From positions 2,268,001 through 2,332,000 of the forward strand of contig JARFJB010001965.1 in the NCBI GenBank assembly GCA_036346205.1: a stretch of DNA of 64,000 nt, written 5' to 3'. Position 1 is the stretch's first letter. Each line of letters starts with the position of its first letter. This document shows, one piece after another, positions 25,262 to 38,016 of this stretch. Origin of the DNA: Vesta saturnalis (lineage: Eukaryota > Arthropoda > Insecta > Coleoptera > Lampyridae). The notes beneath the pieces are model-generated. The model saw only the letters and a list, made by a program, of their open reading frames with translations. It did no database searches and had not been told where the DNA came from. The position numbers were made by a program, and so were the translations under genes.

Positions 25262-25542
25262 AAGTTGTCTGTGTGCGTGTCCGTGTCCGTGTCCGTGTCC
25301 GTGTCCGTGTCCGTGTCCGTGTCGGTGTCGCGTGTCCGTGTCCGCGTCCGCGTCCGCGTCCGTGTCCGTGTCCGTGTCCGCGTCCGCGTCCGCGTCCGTG
25401 TCTGCGTCCGCGTCCGCCGCCGCGTCCGCGTCCGCGTCCGCATCCGCGTCCGCGTCCGCGTCCGCGTCTGCGTCCGCGTGTGCGTCCGCGTCTGCGTCCG
25501 CGTCTGCGTCTGCGTCTGCATCTGCGTCTGCGTCTGCGTCTA

Positions 25543-25578
<36 letters not shown>

Positions 25579-26374
25579 TGTCTGCGTTTGCGTCTGCGTC
25601 TGTGTCTGTTCCTGTGCCTATTCCTGTGTCTGTGTCTGTTCCTGTTCCTGTTCCTGTTCCTGTGCCTGTGTCTGTGTATGTGTCTGTGTCTGTGTCTGTG
25701 TCTGTGTCTGTGTCTGTGTCTGTGTCTGTGTCTGTGTCTGTGTCCGTGTCCGTGTCCGTGTCCGTGTCCGTGTCCTTGTCCGTGTCCGTGTCCGTGTCCG
25801 TGTCCGTGTCCGTGTCGGTGTCGGTGTCGGTGTCCGTGTCCGTGTCCGTGTCCGTGCCCGTGTCCGTGCCCTTGCTTGTGTCCGTGTCCGTGTCCGTGTC
25901 CGTGTCCGTGTCCGTGTCCGTGTCTGTGTCCGTGTCCGTGTCCGTGTCCGTGTCCGTGTCCGTGTCCGTGTCCGTGTCCGTGTCCGTGTCCGTGTCCGTG
26001 TCCGTGTCCGTGTCCGTGTCCGTGTCCGTGTCCGTGTCCGTGTCCGTGCTCGTGTCCTTGTCCTTGTCCTTGTCCTTGTCCGTGTCCGCGTCCGCGTCCG
26101 CGTCCGTGTCCGTGTCCGTGTCCTTGTCCTTGTCCGTGTCGTGTCCGTGTCCGTGTCGTGTCCGTGTCGTGTCCGTGTCCGTGTCGCGTCGCGTCCGCGT
26201 CCGTCGTGTCCGTGTCGTGTCCGCTGTCGCGTCGCGTCGCGTCCGTGTCTGCGTCGCGTCGCGTCATCGCGTCGCGTCGCGTCGCGTCTTCGTCCGTGTG
26301 CGTCGCGTCTGCGTCTGTCTGCGTCTGCATCTGCGTCTGCGTCTGCATCTGCGTCTGGGTCTGCGTCTGCGTCT

Positions 26375-26434
<60 letters not shown>

Positions 26435-27008
26435 TGTCTGCGTTTGCGTCTGCGTCTGTGTCTGTTCCTGTGCCTATTCCTGTGTCTGTGTCTGTTCCTG
26501 TTCCTGTTCCTGTTCTGTGCCTGTGTCTGTGTGTGTCTGTGTCTGTGTCTGTGTCTGTGTCTGTGTCGTGTCCGTGTCCGTGTCCGTGTCCGTGTCCGTG
26601 TCCGTGTCCGTGTCCGTGTCCGTGTCCGTGTCCGTGTCTGTCGTGTCCGTGTCGTGTCCGTGTCCGTGTCCGTGTCCGTGTCCGTGTCCGTGTCCGTGTC
26701 GTGTCCGTGTCCGTGTCTCGTGTCCGTGTCCGTGTCCGTGTCCGTGTCCGTGTCCGTGTCCGTGTCCGTGTCCGTGTCCGTGTCCGTGTCCGTGTCCGTG
26801 TCCGTGTCCTGTGTCCGTGTCCGTGTCCGTGTCGTGTCTTGTCCTTGTCCGTGTCGCGTGTCCGCGTCCGCGTCCGTGTCCGTGTCGTGTCCTTGTCCGT
26901 GTCCGTGTCCGTGTCCGTGTCCGTGTCCGTGTCCGTGTCCGTGTCCGTGTCCGTGTCCGTGTCCGTGCCGTGTTCGTGTCCGTGTCCGTGTCTGTGTCCG
27001 CGCGGGTG
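25262..27008. repeat. Hexanucleotide satellite (GTGTCC)n with variants
   Basis: About 1.75 kb of period-6 repeat. Units are mainly gtgtcc, with blocks of gcgtcc, gcgtct, gtgtct, gttcct and gtcctt. The forward strand contains almost no A. None of the common hexamers forms a stop in any frame on either strand, so open frames of about 600 codons appear in four frames (Val-Ser, Cys-Pro, Arg-Val and Asp-Thr or Gly-His dipeptides). I do not treat these as genes. A variant block (gcgtttgcgtctgcgtctgt, then gttcctgtgcctattcctg) occurs near 25585 and again near 26441, which implies an 856-bp duplication inside the array. Confidence 0.95.
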
Positions 27009-28836
27009 CGCGTGAGTGCGTTTTAGCCCGTGGCTGTGCAGTGTGTGTAACAGTTGCATTCTAGCTTAACGAGTGTGTATGTTATTTTTGAGGCTGCGGA
27101 GTAAGAAGTACGAACGATTGATTTAAAAGAATTTAAATAGTGGTTGCATTTAAATTTGACATACTGGTTTATGAAGTAAATTTCTAGACTCCAGTGATTG
27201 TTGTGGTAGCGGTGGTACTGTGCAATAAGAAAGGCAGTGGTATTACTTTCTTTTGCTCAAACTGAAAGGCATTCGAATTTGACATGCGTTTGATTGAATA
27301 GCGGATGTTATTCCATGCATTTTACTTTTCATATACACGAGTATATGTACGAATTAAATATATCCTTTCAACGCCATTTTTGCCTTTGTTACCTTACATA
27401 CTCCATCATAACCCACATTTATTGTAATTTTTATACGAGTTCGCTCCTATCACCATATTGTGTAATTGCACTTTAAAGAGACGTCTCATTTTACCATTCA
27501 AATTGTATAACATACGTATTAAGTATAAACTATAGCGTTGTTATAGAAAAAATGTGATCGTTAAAAATAAATTGTTATTGCTGACAACAAAGTTTAATAT
27601 AGGTATTCGAGGTTGAGTTTGGAACAGAAAATTTTTTTTACACAAACTGTTGCTGTTTAATAAAAATATGTACTGTGCAGTTTACCTCTCCTTTATGAAA
27701 AATAATATATGTATATGCGTTGTTGTATTTTCTGAGATATCCATTTATATTTTAGCATAAAATGTTTATATCATACATATATCGTGCCCTACGTTTTGTA
27801 CAAAAATTCCATCCCTTACATATCAGCAAAATGTACAGTTACCTTTTTATGCAATAGTATTTATTTGATTTTTATTAGTTTAGGTTAAAAGCAAATATAT
27901 GTAGCATATTGTACCAGATTTTAATAAAAATAATATTTTAGTAAACTTCAAGAAAAATTATTACCTAATTTCATTTAAGTTATTTAAGTACAAGCTACGA
28001 AATATTTTACTGTTTATACGACTATAACACTCCTTATTCTGAAAAGACGACTGCAAAGGTTTTACATCATAAGTTAAAAGCAATTATAGGTAATAACGAA
28101 TAAATATTGATACTTTGTCGTGGTATCACTTATTACGGTTATTGGAAAATGCTGATAAACGCACTGTTGAAGAAATATAGGGATTACTCTGTGGAATATA
28201 AACGAGGCTATGAATAACTAACTTATTCATTTAGAGATTTGTTTTGTGTGCACTTAATAAAAAATAAAATTATATTTATCAACTAACAAAATAAAGTACC
28301 TATGTCTATGATCTTGTAAAGAATATATTTTTATATATTCGTTGATTATTAATAACGATATCTTATTATTAGTTAAATACTTACCTGTTGAATTTGTAAT
28401 CCTGTATTTTTATTAATTTTTTACAAATTCAAACGTTTCGATATTAATTACGGTTATCGTCTCAAGTAATAATAGTTTTTAAAAAATGAATTAAGATGTC
28501 AAATAAATGTATGATTAAAATTGTTTAATTAAATAATACTAAACAGTACTAAATTTTGAATGACTGTTATCGCTTGTTAAAAAAAAACAGCTAATTGTGC
28601 TACTATTTTTTCAGTTTCCCAGCCAAATACAGAAATATACATCGCCCAGATTGGTGCATAAAAGAATATATGTGAGGAGAATTTTTCATACACCAACAAA
28701 TCTCTTCTTATGAAGGGCCTACTTATCTAACTTATCTCTCATCGGACTATAACAGTACAAGATGCTCATGTACTAGCAATATTTAGTTAGGTCTCTGTGA
28801 AAGTTAAAATGTAGTAATTAGCTACTGAAAGTTGCA
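27009..28836. other. No gene recognised (1.8 kb)
   Basis: AT-rich unique-looking sequence. Short open frames lack recognisable domains. Confidence 0.5.
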
Positions 28837-28838
28837 TA

Positions 28839-31800
28839 CACCGGGTGGCCAAACGAGGTGGGAAGATTGTATAAAGACGAAATAAGTTAGAGAAATAATT
28901 TTTAGACCTGGGCTTGATATCAACAGGAACTACATTTTAAAAATATTTTTGATCATATAGGATGTCTCATGTTACTGGAGCAAACTAAACTTATACTTTT
29001 TTAAATGGAACACCCTATATATTATTACATTTTTGGAAAGCTCATAAAATACGCTTTCATTTGATACCGAATTGTATGCGTCTATCTTCTTTGGTTTTAG
29101 AGATATTCAATTGTTTTTCGAAAATATTATCCCACTTGCGGTCGCCGCCACTGATTTGTTAGGCGACTTTTGTTTATTTTAAAGTGGCAGAAAATTGATT
29201 GTGGTCCTGTAGTATCTTGATTTTCAGATTTTTTTTAATAATATACAGGGCGTGCAACTATTTGTAAATACAACCCCATGCTGTTTATGTCGTTCGATGC
29301 CTCGTTTGATATTCTTTCTTCTTCATCAAGCATGTCTTATGCCTAAAATTAATAATTTTTAAAATATTCTCAGTATATTTGTGAAATTGCGATTGTAATA
29401 CAAACAGACTGAAAATAGAGGTATTAAGTGCGATTGTAGTTTCTAACTAAAACAATTTTTCAAGTAAAACCAAGAGTTAATTTAACAATTACAAATTGAT
29501 TTAATTAATTATTTTAAATTTAACAGACTTTTTTGAACAAAACTAATTCATAAAACGCTCTTTCTTCTAGAAATATTTAAATCAGTCCTTAGTAAAATTT
29601 CTGAGGTAATCAATTTGATTATGTTCATATCAACGATTTCACTTTTTACGTCTTTTTGTAAATGTAAACGTATAAAGATAGTCATGGAATTGTAGTTTCA
29701 TGCTAATGAATTTTTTAATCAAGTTGTATTAATTAGACAAGAAGGTTTGGCGTTCTTTTTCATGCTAAAACATTTTTCCAAGTAAAAACAAGAGTTAATA
29801 TAACAACTATAAATTGACTGAATTAAATTATTCTAAATGTAATCAAACTTTTTGAACAAAAATTGGCGCATACTCTTACACATGTCACTCTTTCGTTCAA
29901 GCAAATTTAAATCAATCCTTAATGAAATTAGTAAATTTAAATCAATCCTTAGTAAAATTTCTGAAGTACTCAATTTGATTATGTTCAAATCAACTTTTCC
30001 GTTTTCAAATCACAAAGATTATTTGGAGTTAATGTTTAAATTTGTAATTAAAACACAACAGTACTATGACAATATTGCGTTAAAAAAAGAAAAATTGTTT
30101 GTAACAATTGGTTCTATTCAGTTTAAACCTAATTTGTGTTTTAATTTATTTAAGGTGTTGAAAATGCCTCTAAATATTCAGGAAATGGTTTTCATGATTT
30201 TTATTTTTAGAGAATGTCACAAAAATTGGTTACTGACAAGTAGAATTTATGCAGCAAGATATCCCAATGCTGAAAAAAAGCCGCGACCTAAGGCGTTTCA
30301 AGGTCTTTTAGAAAGATTTGAAGAAACAGGTAGAGTTCAGTTTGAAAAACGCAAAGTAGCTAATAAAGCAGTGACAAATGATGAAACCAACTTACAGTTT
30401 TACTAGCAATCCAACAAAATCCTCATATAAGTACTTCACAAATATCACATGCGACTAATATAAAAAAATCTAGCGTGAAAAATATATTAAATGCCCATAA
30501 ATATTATGGATATCATGTAGAACTTTATCAACAACTATATGGTCAAGATTTTGAACGAAGAATTAATTTTTGCAACTTATTTTAGCAAAAAATTGCAGAA
30601 GTTCCTAATTTTTTCAATTCTATATTATTTAGTGACGAAGCTACCTACAAAAGTAATGGTTTACTGCTCAGACATAACATGCATCATTCTAGCACTGAAA
30701 TTCCTCATTGGATCAGGCATGTTGTCCAACAAAATCGGAGGTCACTAAATAGGGGGGGGGGAGGTGTATCTAAATTGTTTAAGGGATGTGGTACCTGACC
30801 TTCTTGAAAATATTAATGAAGCAGTTTATGGAAATATGTGGCTCCAGCATGATGATGCACCCGCCCACTACCATCGGGACGTACGAACATTTTTAAACCA
30901 CTGGAAAGAAAATCAGTGGATAGTTCGAGGAGGACCCATTTCTTGGCCACCGAGGTCACCTGCTCTGAGCCCACTCGATTTCTTTTTGTGGGGTTACGTA
31001 AAAAATTATGTGTATAAGAAATTCCAACCACACAAAAATATATGAAGGAAAGAAAAAATATCACACGGCCGACATTAGAGTTATTGAAAAATAACTTTGT
31101 GCGATGTGTTATTAAATGTATTGAAATTGAAGGAAGAACTTCCAGAATTCAATTGATTTATACGTTTACATTTACAAAAATTGATTTTTTTTTCTATTTC
31201 ATTTTATTGTTCTTGTTTTGTTGTAATTTGTATTTGTTAATTTTATTACACAGTATTGCATATAAAAATAATATATATTTACAGTTGTTTTCACCAGCCT
31301 AATTTACTGAAAACAATACATAGTTAATTAAGGCCAATTTGGTAATGCCAATAGATAAAAAATTAATTAAAAATACTTTCGGAGATTCGAATTTTTACAG
31401 TAGAATTGAGAGTATCTCAAAACTTTGTAAGAGATAGATATTTAAGCACGACAAAAGCTTCTATTATAAATTATACGTTTTTATACGTTTACATTTACGA
31501 AAAGAGTTAGAAAATGAAATCGTTGATCTGAACATAATCAAGTTGAGTACTTCAGAAATTTCACTAAGGACTGATTTAAATTTGTCTTGAAGCAAGAGTG
31601 TTTTATGCATTACTTTTGTTCAAAAAAGTCTGTTAAATTTAAAATAATTCATTAAACCAATTCGTAATTGTTATATTAACTCTTGTTTTCACTTGAAAAT
31701 TTTTTTTAATAAGAAACTACAATCCCATGGCCAACTTAATACCTTTATTTTCACTCTTTTTGTATTACAATCGCAATTTTACAAATAAAATAATATTTTG

Positions 31801-32294
31801 AAAATTCTTAATTTTAGATATGACACGAAACAGAAAGAATATCAAACAAAGCATGGAATGGCACGAACATCATGGAGGGATGCCATTTAAAAAGAATAAA
31901 AAAAAAAGTTGTTTTTACAAACAGTGACATCCTGTACATTATTAAAAAAAATCTGACAATTAAGATATTTCAAAATACTACAGGACTATCAAAAATTTTT
32001 CGTCGCCTAACAAATCAGTGGAAGCTCCCGCAAGTGGGATAATTTTCTCGAAAAACATTTGAATAACCAAAGGAGGTAGACCCATACAATCTGGTATCAA
32101 ATGAAAGCATATTTTATGGGATTTCCAAAAATGTAATAATTTACAGGGTGTTTCATTAAAAAATATGTAAGTTTAGTTTGCTCCAACAACATAAAACACG
32201 TTGTATGATCAAAAATGTTTTTTAAATCTAGTACCTGTTGATATCTACCCGTGGTCCAAAATCATTTCCCCCCTCCTCGTTTGGCCACCCTGTG
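28839..32294. mobile_element. DNA transposon with ~0.83-kb inverted repeats, TA target
   Basis: The left end caccgggtggccaaacgagg and the right end, whose reverse complement begins cacagggtggccaaacgagg, are flanked by TA (28837-28838 and 32295-32296). The arms remain similar for at least about 830 bp: 28839-29690 pairs with 31465-32294, including the block tttaaatcagtccttagt and the following tgattatgttca. Part of the left arm is repeated again in direct orientation at about 29780-30010. The interior encodes a DUF4817-type DDE transposase. Total length is 3,456 bp. TA target and domain order point to the Tc1/mariner superfamily. Confidence 0.85.
30164..31140 (+). pseudogene. DUF4817-type DDE transposase
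   Basis: Transposase of the long-TIR element. I chose the ATG at 30164 (MPLNIQEMVFMIFIFRECHK) because sequence upstream in the same frame belongs to the inverted repeat. HTH part: RIYAARYPNAEKKPRPKAFQ, LLERFEETGRVQ. After a stop at 30404 other frames give NPHISTSQISHATNIKKSSV, YGQDFERRINFCNLF and FNSILFSDEATYKSNGLLL (first catalytic Asp). Near 30830 comes MWLQHDDAPAHYHRDVRTFL (second Asp), then SWPPRSPALSPLDFFLWGYV (third Asp region). All three catalytic segments survive, but in different frames. A run of eleven G at 30752-30762 lies at one of the breaks. Confidence 0.85.
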
Positions 32295-32296
32295 TA

Positions 32297-35200
32297 GGTT
32301 GGGACAATTATTTCTCCAAACTGCAGTCATGTAGGAAAAAAATGAGCTAAACAGGATAGGTTATTAAAGAAGCTACATTTCGAAAATAAACTTAACTGTA
32401 CGTGCTAGATAGTTTTGGTGCTGTTTTTATATTAGGCTATTAAATAATAAATTTAAAATCTTTAGCAAAGTATTTCTGCAGCTGATTTTTCATAAAATTT
32501 TTTAAAAAACGATAACTTTATAACGCAGCATTTTATTTCCAAAAATAAGATATATTTATAAAACTTATTCAAATAGGATTTAAAATTTATCAAAAATATA
32601 CAGGACGTCAATTTAAAAAAAGAAAGAAATTACAAAACTTTTATTTGGTAGAGCAGAAGTCATGGTAGTGTCGGTAGAAAAAGCAAAAATCGTTTACTAA
32701 ACGGCAACGTTTCTGAAAGGACCGTTTCTTTGTTAAGTTTGTATTAATAATAAAAGGTTTATCTCTCTAGTGGCAAAGATACTGAAATTTATAGGAACCG
32801 ATTCCGATAGACCCTTTCTTCAGCTTCGGTGTCATTTGCTATATTGGCTGAATCCCGTAAATGGATAGTTAATGATAGTGGGCGATACTAAGCTTATTAA
32901 AGCAAACTAAAGAAACAGTACAACGTAATGATTTATTTAAAAAAATTACGTTTAAGAAAAAATCTGTTATTCCAGTTGTTTACGAGTTAAGTTTTTGAAG
33001 GGTGCTGTTGATATTAGCCAAGAGCTGGTGATTTTACTGGTCAACAGACTTTGAAGCAACCGACTAATACAGTTATTATTAGAAAAGGTATTACGTTTGT
33101 GCCATAATGAAGCGCTTGAAACCATATTTGTACCAAGAAACTCCTTTAAAAACCCTTGCAATTAGTATTAAAATTTTAGATTATGAGATGATTATTAATG
33201 ATACCGAAAAGCTTAATTCGTAAGAAGAATGACAATGACGAAACTCAGCATGATCTACTTAACTTTCAGACTAAAAGGTGGATGCGATACAAACTGTATT
33301 TATACTAGGCGGGATAACAGTACTACTTCTAATAGCAGTGGTTTGTTTAGGAAATTTAGTGTTCCAAAAATGAGCTTCACAACGTTATTACAAACTTGAC
33401 ATCAATTAAAATAATCAAGTCATATTTAACAAAAACGTCTCTTTGTTAATAAATGTAAAGTTTTTTTACAGTGAAAACACGATGTAGTACGTTTATGTAA
33501 TTTTTAATTTTAATTTTAATTTCAATATCATACATTTGCTAAAAGCACCCTATTATATTACGACGAAACATTTACCTGTATTAATTAATAAAATCTACGG
33601 TGTAGATGGTAAACGACGCGCCTTCAATAGGGAAAAAAACGGATTTGTTAGAGCGCCATCGGTAGTTTGTGATAAGATGCTCCACGGATAGACGTTGTTT
33701 GGTTTAGTTGAGCTGTACACTAATATACGTGTGAGATAAACAACCGGAAACAAAAAATGATGCCAATTCTGCATTGATGGAAGGACAGAGAAGTTTGGGA
33801 TGTAAAACCAAGTGAGAACACTTACAAGTTACTACAAATCTTAATTTGGCTTTCTCACACACTCACAACGTGGGAAAGTAAACAATAGACTCGTTGAAAT
33901 GTTAGAAATGCGCGGGTAATGACACTCAAACAACGAACTATCTTAGGTATCTTAACTTCCGGAGATCATATTAATATCATATTAATCAGGGCACTCACTA
34001 CTTTTTATATTAGGCTCTTAAACGTTGTCACTAGAGCATAGCACATATGACGTCACTGGAAATGTTTATCATCCTTGATTAGATGTTATTACCTTCCGAA
34101 TCTGAACATTGTTTGCATGTAGTTTGTTACTCTGTATCAAATAACTCGGGATAATTGCATCATTATCGACATCCTATGCATAATTACGGCAACCACGAAC
34201 TTCTCAGTTGCATCTGTCAGTAGTTCCATTTACCTATAACAGATCACTTATTTTACATCTTTCTGAGCAGACCAACCTGGTCAATTCCTGATATTTCTAC
34301 CCTGGTGCAAGGAAGTTATGAGAGATAGGATCTCTACACTTATTCTATCTATTAATTTATCAGGGACGTCTATACCCAAAGTGGGCAGCTGCAGATAGCG
34401 TCTTTACCCTACGTTAAGGACAACAAGGGAAGAACGCACTCGCCAACGCGGTGAGAATTGGATAAAACTCTCCAAATGTTAGTAGAGTTTTCGGTATTAA
34501 AAACTTGCAACCAAGGCATCGGAGGAACAAGCGGAGAATCAAAGGTTTGTCACAGTGTGTGAAAATGTTAAGAAAAAATTGCTTCCTTACTTATTTTTTT
34601 GTTGGTTTGCTCGTAGTATAGAAATTGACTCAGAACATGATGGATTTTATTATTTAAGATTGCTAATAAAAAAATTAATTTTTTTAAAGTTATTTCAAAT
34701 ATATAAACGCGTCGATTGTTTGGTTTGCTATATTTGATTTTCACATCCTGTGACGTTCTGATATCATATATTATCGTCTGGAGTTTTAGTATATTAGTAA
34801 AAAGAGATTTTATATGGGACTTTAGTTCTTTTGTAATATAGTGGTTATTCCTATTTTTTTTAATAATCGTTAATTACAGGTTAGTTGAGTTAAATTGCGT
34901 CATGCACCCCCCTCCCCCCCATTTTGACGTTTATTAAATTATAGTTCATACATATTTGATCGACTTTTATTTATTTTTGTGTTGTGACGTATTTTCAGTT
35001 TTTAGTTGGATAATTAATTACTGTATTGACCAGTTATTTTTTGGTTATTAATATTAATTAATTATACGTTGAGGTCTACCGGAGTGTATAATGGGATTTG
35101 AGTTTGGTTATCGCAATTTTGCGGATTTTAAATGAAGCTTAAAATTTTATTTGAGCGTAGGTGAACTTTGCGTAGATCTTTTTGAAGTAGAAGTTCAGGT

Positions 35201-35734
35201 AGAGGTTAGTGTTTTCTTCTCGAGTGAAAATGGTTTCCTGTTAGGCAATTATTTTAAGATCTAGTTCATGACGTTTTTCCCGCTATAAATTATTTAACAG
35301 GTGGCGCCTTTGTGACGTGTTTTTCCTGATTTTGACTTTATTGAGTTGTGTCGAGCTCAGAACCCCGACGAAACCACTGAGCTATGTCGGTTGCTTGCAC
35401 TTTACCTTTGTGGGTTGATACTCTAGTGAGTATTTGGCCCGTAACAGGTTGCAAGGAATTACGGCAAAAATCAGCCTACCACAGGAAATTGAAGATAACT
35501 ATGTATAATACACACACCCCAAGAAGAGATGTATGTTTGTACAACTCGAGGAAGCAGCAAAATACGATAAGTTGATTTGGGTGAAAAAAAGGACTATGAA
35601 AGACCAACGGGACTATACGAGATAAACCCAAGAAATGAGAGAAGAAATTAGTTTAGTTCACGGAAATGCTAAACCTAAATACTATGAACGAATTCTTCAA
35701 GAAGAAGGAAAACAATATATTTTTATTGTTCAAT
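32297..35734. other. No gene recognised (3.4 kb)
   Basis: AT-rich. 33370-33560 shares a diverged segment (ttttaattttaattttaatt-type tail) with 40735-40930, so a dispersed repeat is present. At 35352-35392 the reverse strand has a tRNA-A-box-like string, tagctcagtgg, without a matching B box. The aacagg/gacgtcaa string near 32600 resembles transposon tails. No coding region supported. Confidence 0.45.
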
Positions 35735-36232
35735 GTAATCTCTTCGATACATTTATTACATATATCTACTAATTCCTCTTATAAGCCTTAAAAAGAAATG
35801 TAACCTGTGTTCAAAATGTCCATTTACTGTAGCTTCCAACGGCGTTTTTCTTGAAAGCGCGGTCCTTTTTTAGGATCGTAAATAAAAAAAAAACAGATTA
35901 GAGCTGTGTGGTGGACGGTTAATTTCTTGAAATTTACAGGACATCAAATTAGAGGCCGAAGCCTTGTGGACAGGTGCATCGTAACGGTAAGGAACACCGT
36001 TTGACAACTTTCCTTACCATTTCTTGTAATGACATCTCTCATACAGGTAAAAATCTCCTCATAGTGTAGTCCCGGTAATCTAGAAGCAGAATTTCTTGAG
36101 AGTCCCGAATAATGGTCGCGATCACATCTCCAGCCGATGGCTTTTGATTCGAGATCATTAAAATGAACACAAGTTTCAATACCAGTCACAATCGGGGATT
36201 TTAAACATTTTTACGATATCCTTTAAGGTTTA
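35735..36232 (-). pseudogene. mariner-like transposase fragment
   Basis: Reverse-strand remnant of the catalytic half of a mariner-type transposase. The segment IVTGIETCVHFNDLESKAIG matches the family's TGDETWVHYYDPESK pattern, with the first catalytic Asp changed to Ile. It continues NSASRLPGLHYEEIFT, then in another frame PYRYDAPVHKASASNLM (family HDNAPVH, second Asp retained) and EINRPPHSSNLFFFYLRS (family HPPYSPDLAPSDYFLF, third Asp degraded). The N-terminal HTH half is absent. It ends about 150 bases before an LTR. Confidence 0.75.
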
Positions 36233-36389
36233 GCCTATTATTTTTCATAGACTTGGAATGCCATTAATACATCAACGATTAACGTGTAACAACCCATTGT
36301 GAGTTGTATTAAAATATACCGTAATTTAGGTTCTTCATTCGTTCAGTTGTAAATATAAGAAAAATTTTATTTATTAATGATTTATAGGA

Positions 36390-37205
36390 TGTGGTAGGCA
36401 ACTTAATTTGCATTTTGGTGTAACTTAAGTGCATATAGTTTTTAATGGTTTATACTCCCCCTTTAAATTATTTTTCTGTGCAAATGTTTTCGCGCACGGC
36501 TACATCGTCTGATACTCTAGGCGTCCATGTTTGCTCACTTCTTGTGGTACACTGTTTGACGCAGGAAGCTGTTTTTTGGGTTTCCCCCTAAATATTGTGA
36601 AAGTGCCATTGATTTAATGGTAAGATATATTTTAACGCATTATACTAAAAATTAAAACATTTGCTCTTTTCAGGCACTTTCTTTTCTTTTTTTACTTTAA
36701 TTTACACTTTTATTACTTTTACTTTTCTACTTTAATTACATTTTAAGTACGCATTTAATTTTACTGTTGCGTACGCTTTCATTTTATGATTGCAATTTTT
36801 ATTTGAAAATTGAAAGAAAATGCATTAAACGGATTGTTCAATTTCATGAAGATAAATTTATAAGAAGGAAAATTCCTTTTACGGGTGTGGTTTACAACGT
36901 AAAGCATTATTTCGAGATATTGCGCAATATTGGTGCAAAGATGACATCACCTTGGTTGACAGTTCCGTAATCATTTAGATATCAGAGGTTACTAAAAAGT
37001 TTGGGTACTAAATTTTACGAACAGGTATTTATTTTTAATGATTTTTAGTATAAGGCTATTCCAACTATTTTTTTAAGATATATTTTATAACCCTAAATTT
37101 TACATGTTAATAAACATAGTTTGTATATGTTTTATTTTTACATTTAGGTGAATTCTTTTATTGTAAAACTCGGTTTAGTCATTCCGAGCATTATTAAAAA
37201 ATAAC
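36390..37205 (+). repeat. LTR, forward orientation (family LTR-A, copy 2)
   Basis: About 816 bp from TGTGGTAGGCAACTTAATTT to the primer-binding site. It shares ordered blocks with the reverse complement of 2807-3381 (start, ccattgatttaatggtaag, ggtttagtcattccgagcat). It is longer than copy 1 because of extra AT-rich sequence in the 36660-37030 interval. There is no paired LTR downstream, so this is a partial element. Confidence 0.7.
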
Positions 37206-37206
37206 T

Positions 37207-37390
37207 TGGCGCCCGAGATCATTTTATTAGTGTTAGGTTGCATTTTTGTTATTTATGTTAAGTGAAAATAACACAGCAGCAATTGTGGTAATTAAGCAAA
37301 TCAAAAGAATGAACCACCCTACGTTAATCTACGGATTGAGTCAAAGACATTATTTGTGGTGAATGGTTTGTATCTCGAGTTAGTTCAACG
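37207..37390 (+). other. Primer-binding site and leader after LTR copy 2
   Basis: TGGCGCCCGAGA at 37207-37218 follows the LTR. The leader contains ttaagcaaatcaaaagaatg and ttaatctacggattgagtca, which align with the reverse-strand leaders at 2640-2790 and 14692-14860. The leader ends without a gag gene; Penelope-derived sequence follows. Confidence 0.65.
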
Positions 37391-37494
37391 ATTTGTTTTT
37401 GGAGAACTTTTTACACAGATTTCTTATTCATTTACTCACACTTATTTCATTATTACATTATTTAAAACACTTTTTATACGATTACCATTACCTC

Positions 37495-37752
37495 TATTTT
37501 ATAAACCTAAGTCACAGAAACGCAGTTATTAAAAATCAAACGACATTATCATTAGCCCAGTATGTTCAACAAACATCTCACAAAGTCGACTTTGAGAACA
37601 TTTATATGTTAGCTAACATAGAACAAACAAGGAAACGTATCATAAAAGACGCCTTCGAAATTGAGAAAAGTCCTGAAAACTTAAGGAAAGAAAGCGAACC
37701 AAAAGGAAAAACAAATATAATGAACTTACGAGATATCAGAGGAAGTCAGTAA
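37495..37752 (+). pseudogene. Penelope-like element, extreme C-terminus
   Basis: Forward-strand fragment: HRNAVIKNQTTLSLAQYVQQ, HKVDFENIYMLANIEQTRKR, IIKDAFEIEKSPENL. This order (GIY-YIG downstream region, H..DFEN, then the EIEK..ENL tail) corresponds to the end of Penelope-like proteins and parallels the fragment at 4085-4745. The GIY-YIG core itself and the RT are missing. The upstream part of the same open frame is AT-rich and not recognisable. Confidence 0.65.
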
Positions 37753-38016
37753 TTAATCCACATTAATAGAAGTAGTTGTTTATTGACATAGTCAATAAAC
37801 AAGGAAATGCAGACACATTCTTGCGAACAGCACTCAGAAGATTAAAACGTATACTACAAAACCCAAATAAAGATTTAAAATCCACATGAAAATAAAAATA
37901 ATATAACAATGTGCGTCATTCCAGACTTGACAAAGGGCAGTGAGACTCGGACAATAACAATAAAACCAATGGAGAAATTTCGAACATCGCATGGGTAGGA
38001 AGGTACCCATACACAA

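Noticed and set aside
25200..27064. Open frames of about 600 codons on both strands (Val-Ser, Arg-Val, Cys-Pro, Gly-His, Asp-Thr repeats)
   Set aside because: They coincide exactly with a hexamer satellite whose units contain no stop codon in these frames; four overlapping frames cannot all be genes.
35352..35392. tRNA-like string tagctcagtgg on the reverse strand
   Set aside because: No B box or cloverleaf partner follows within the expected distance.
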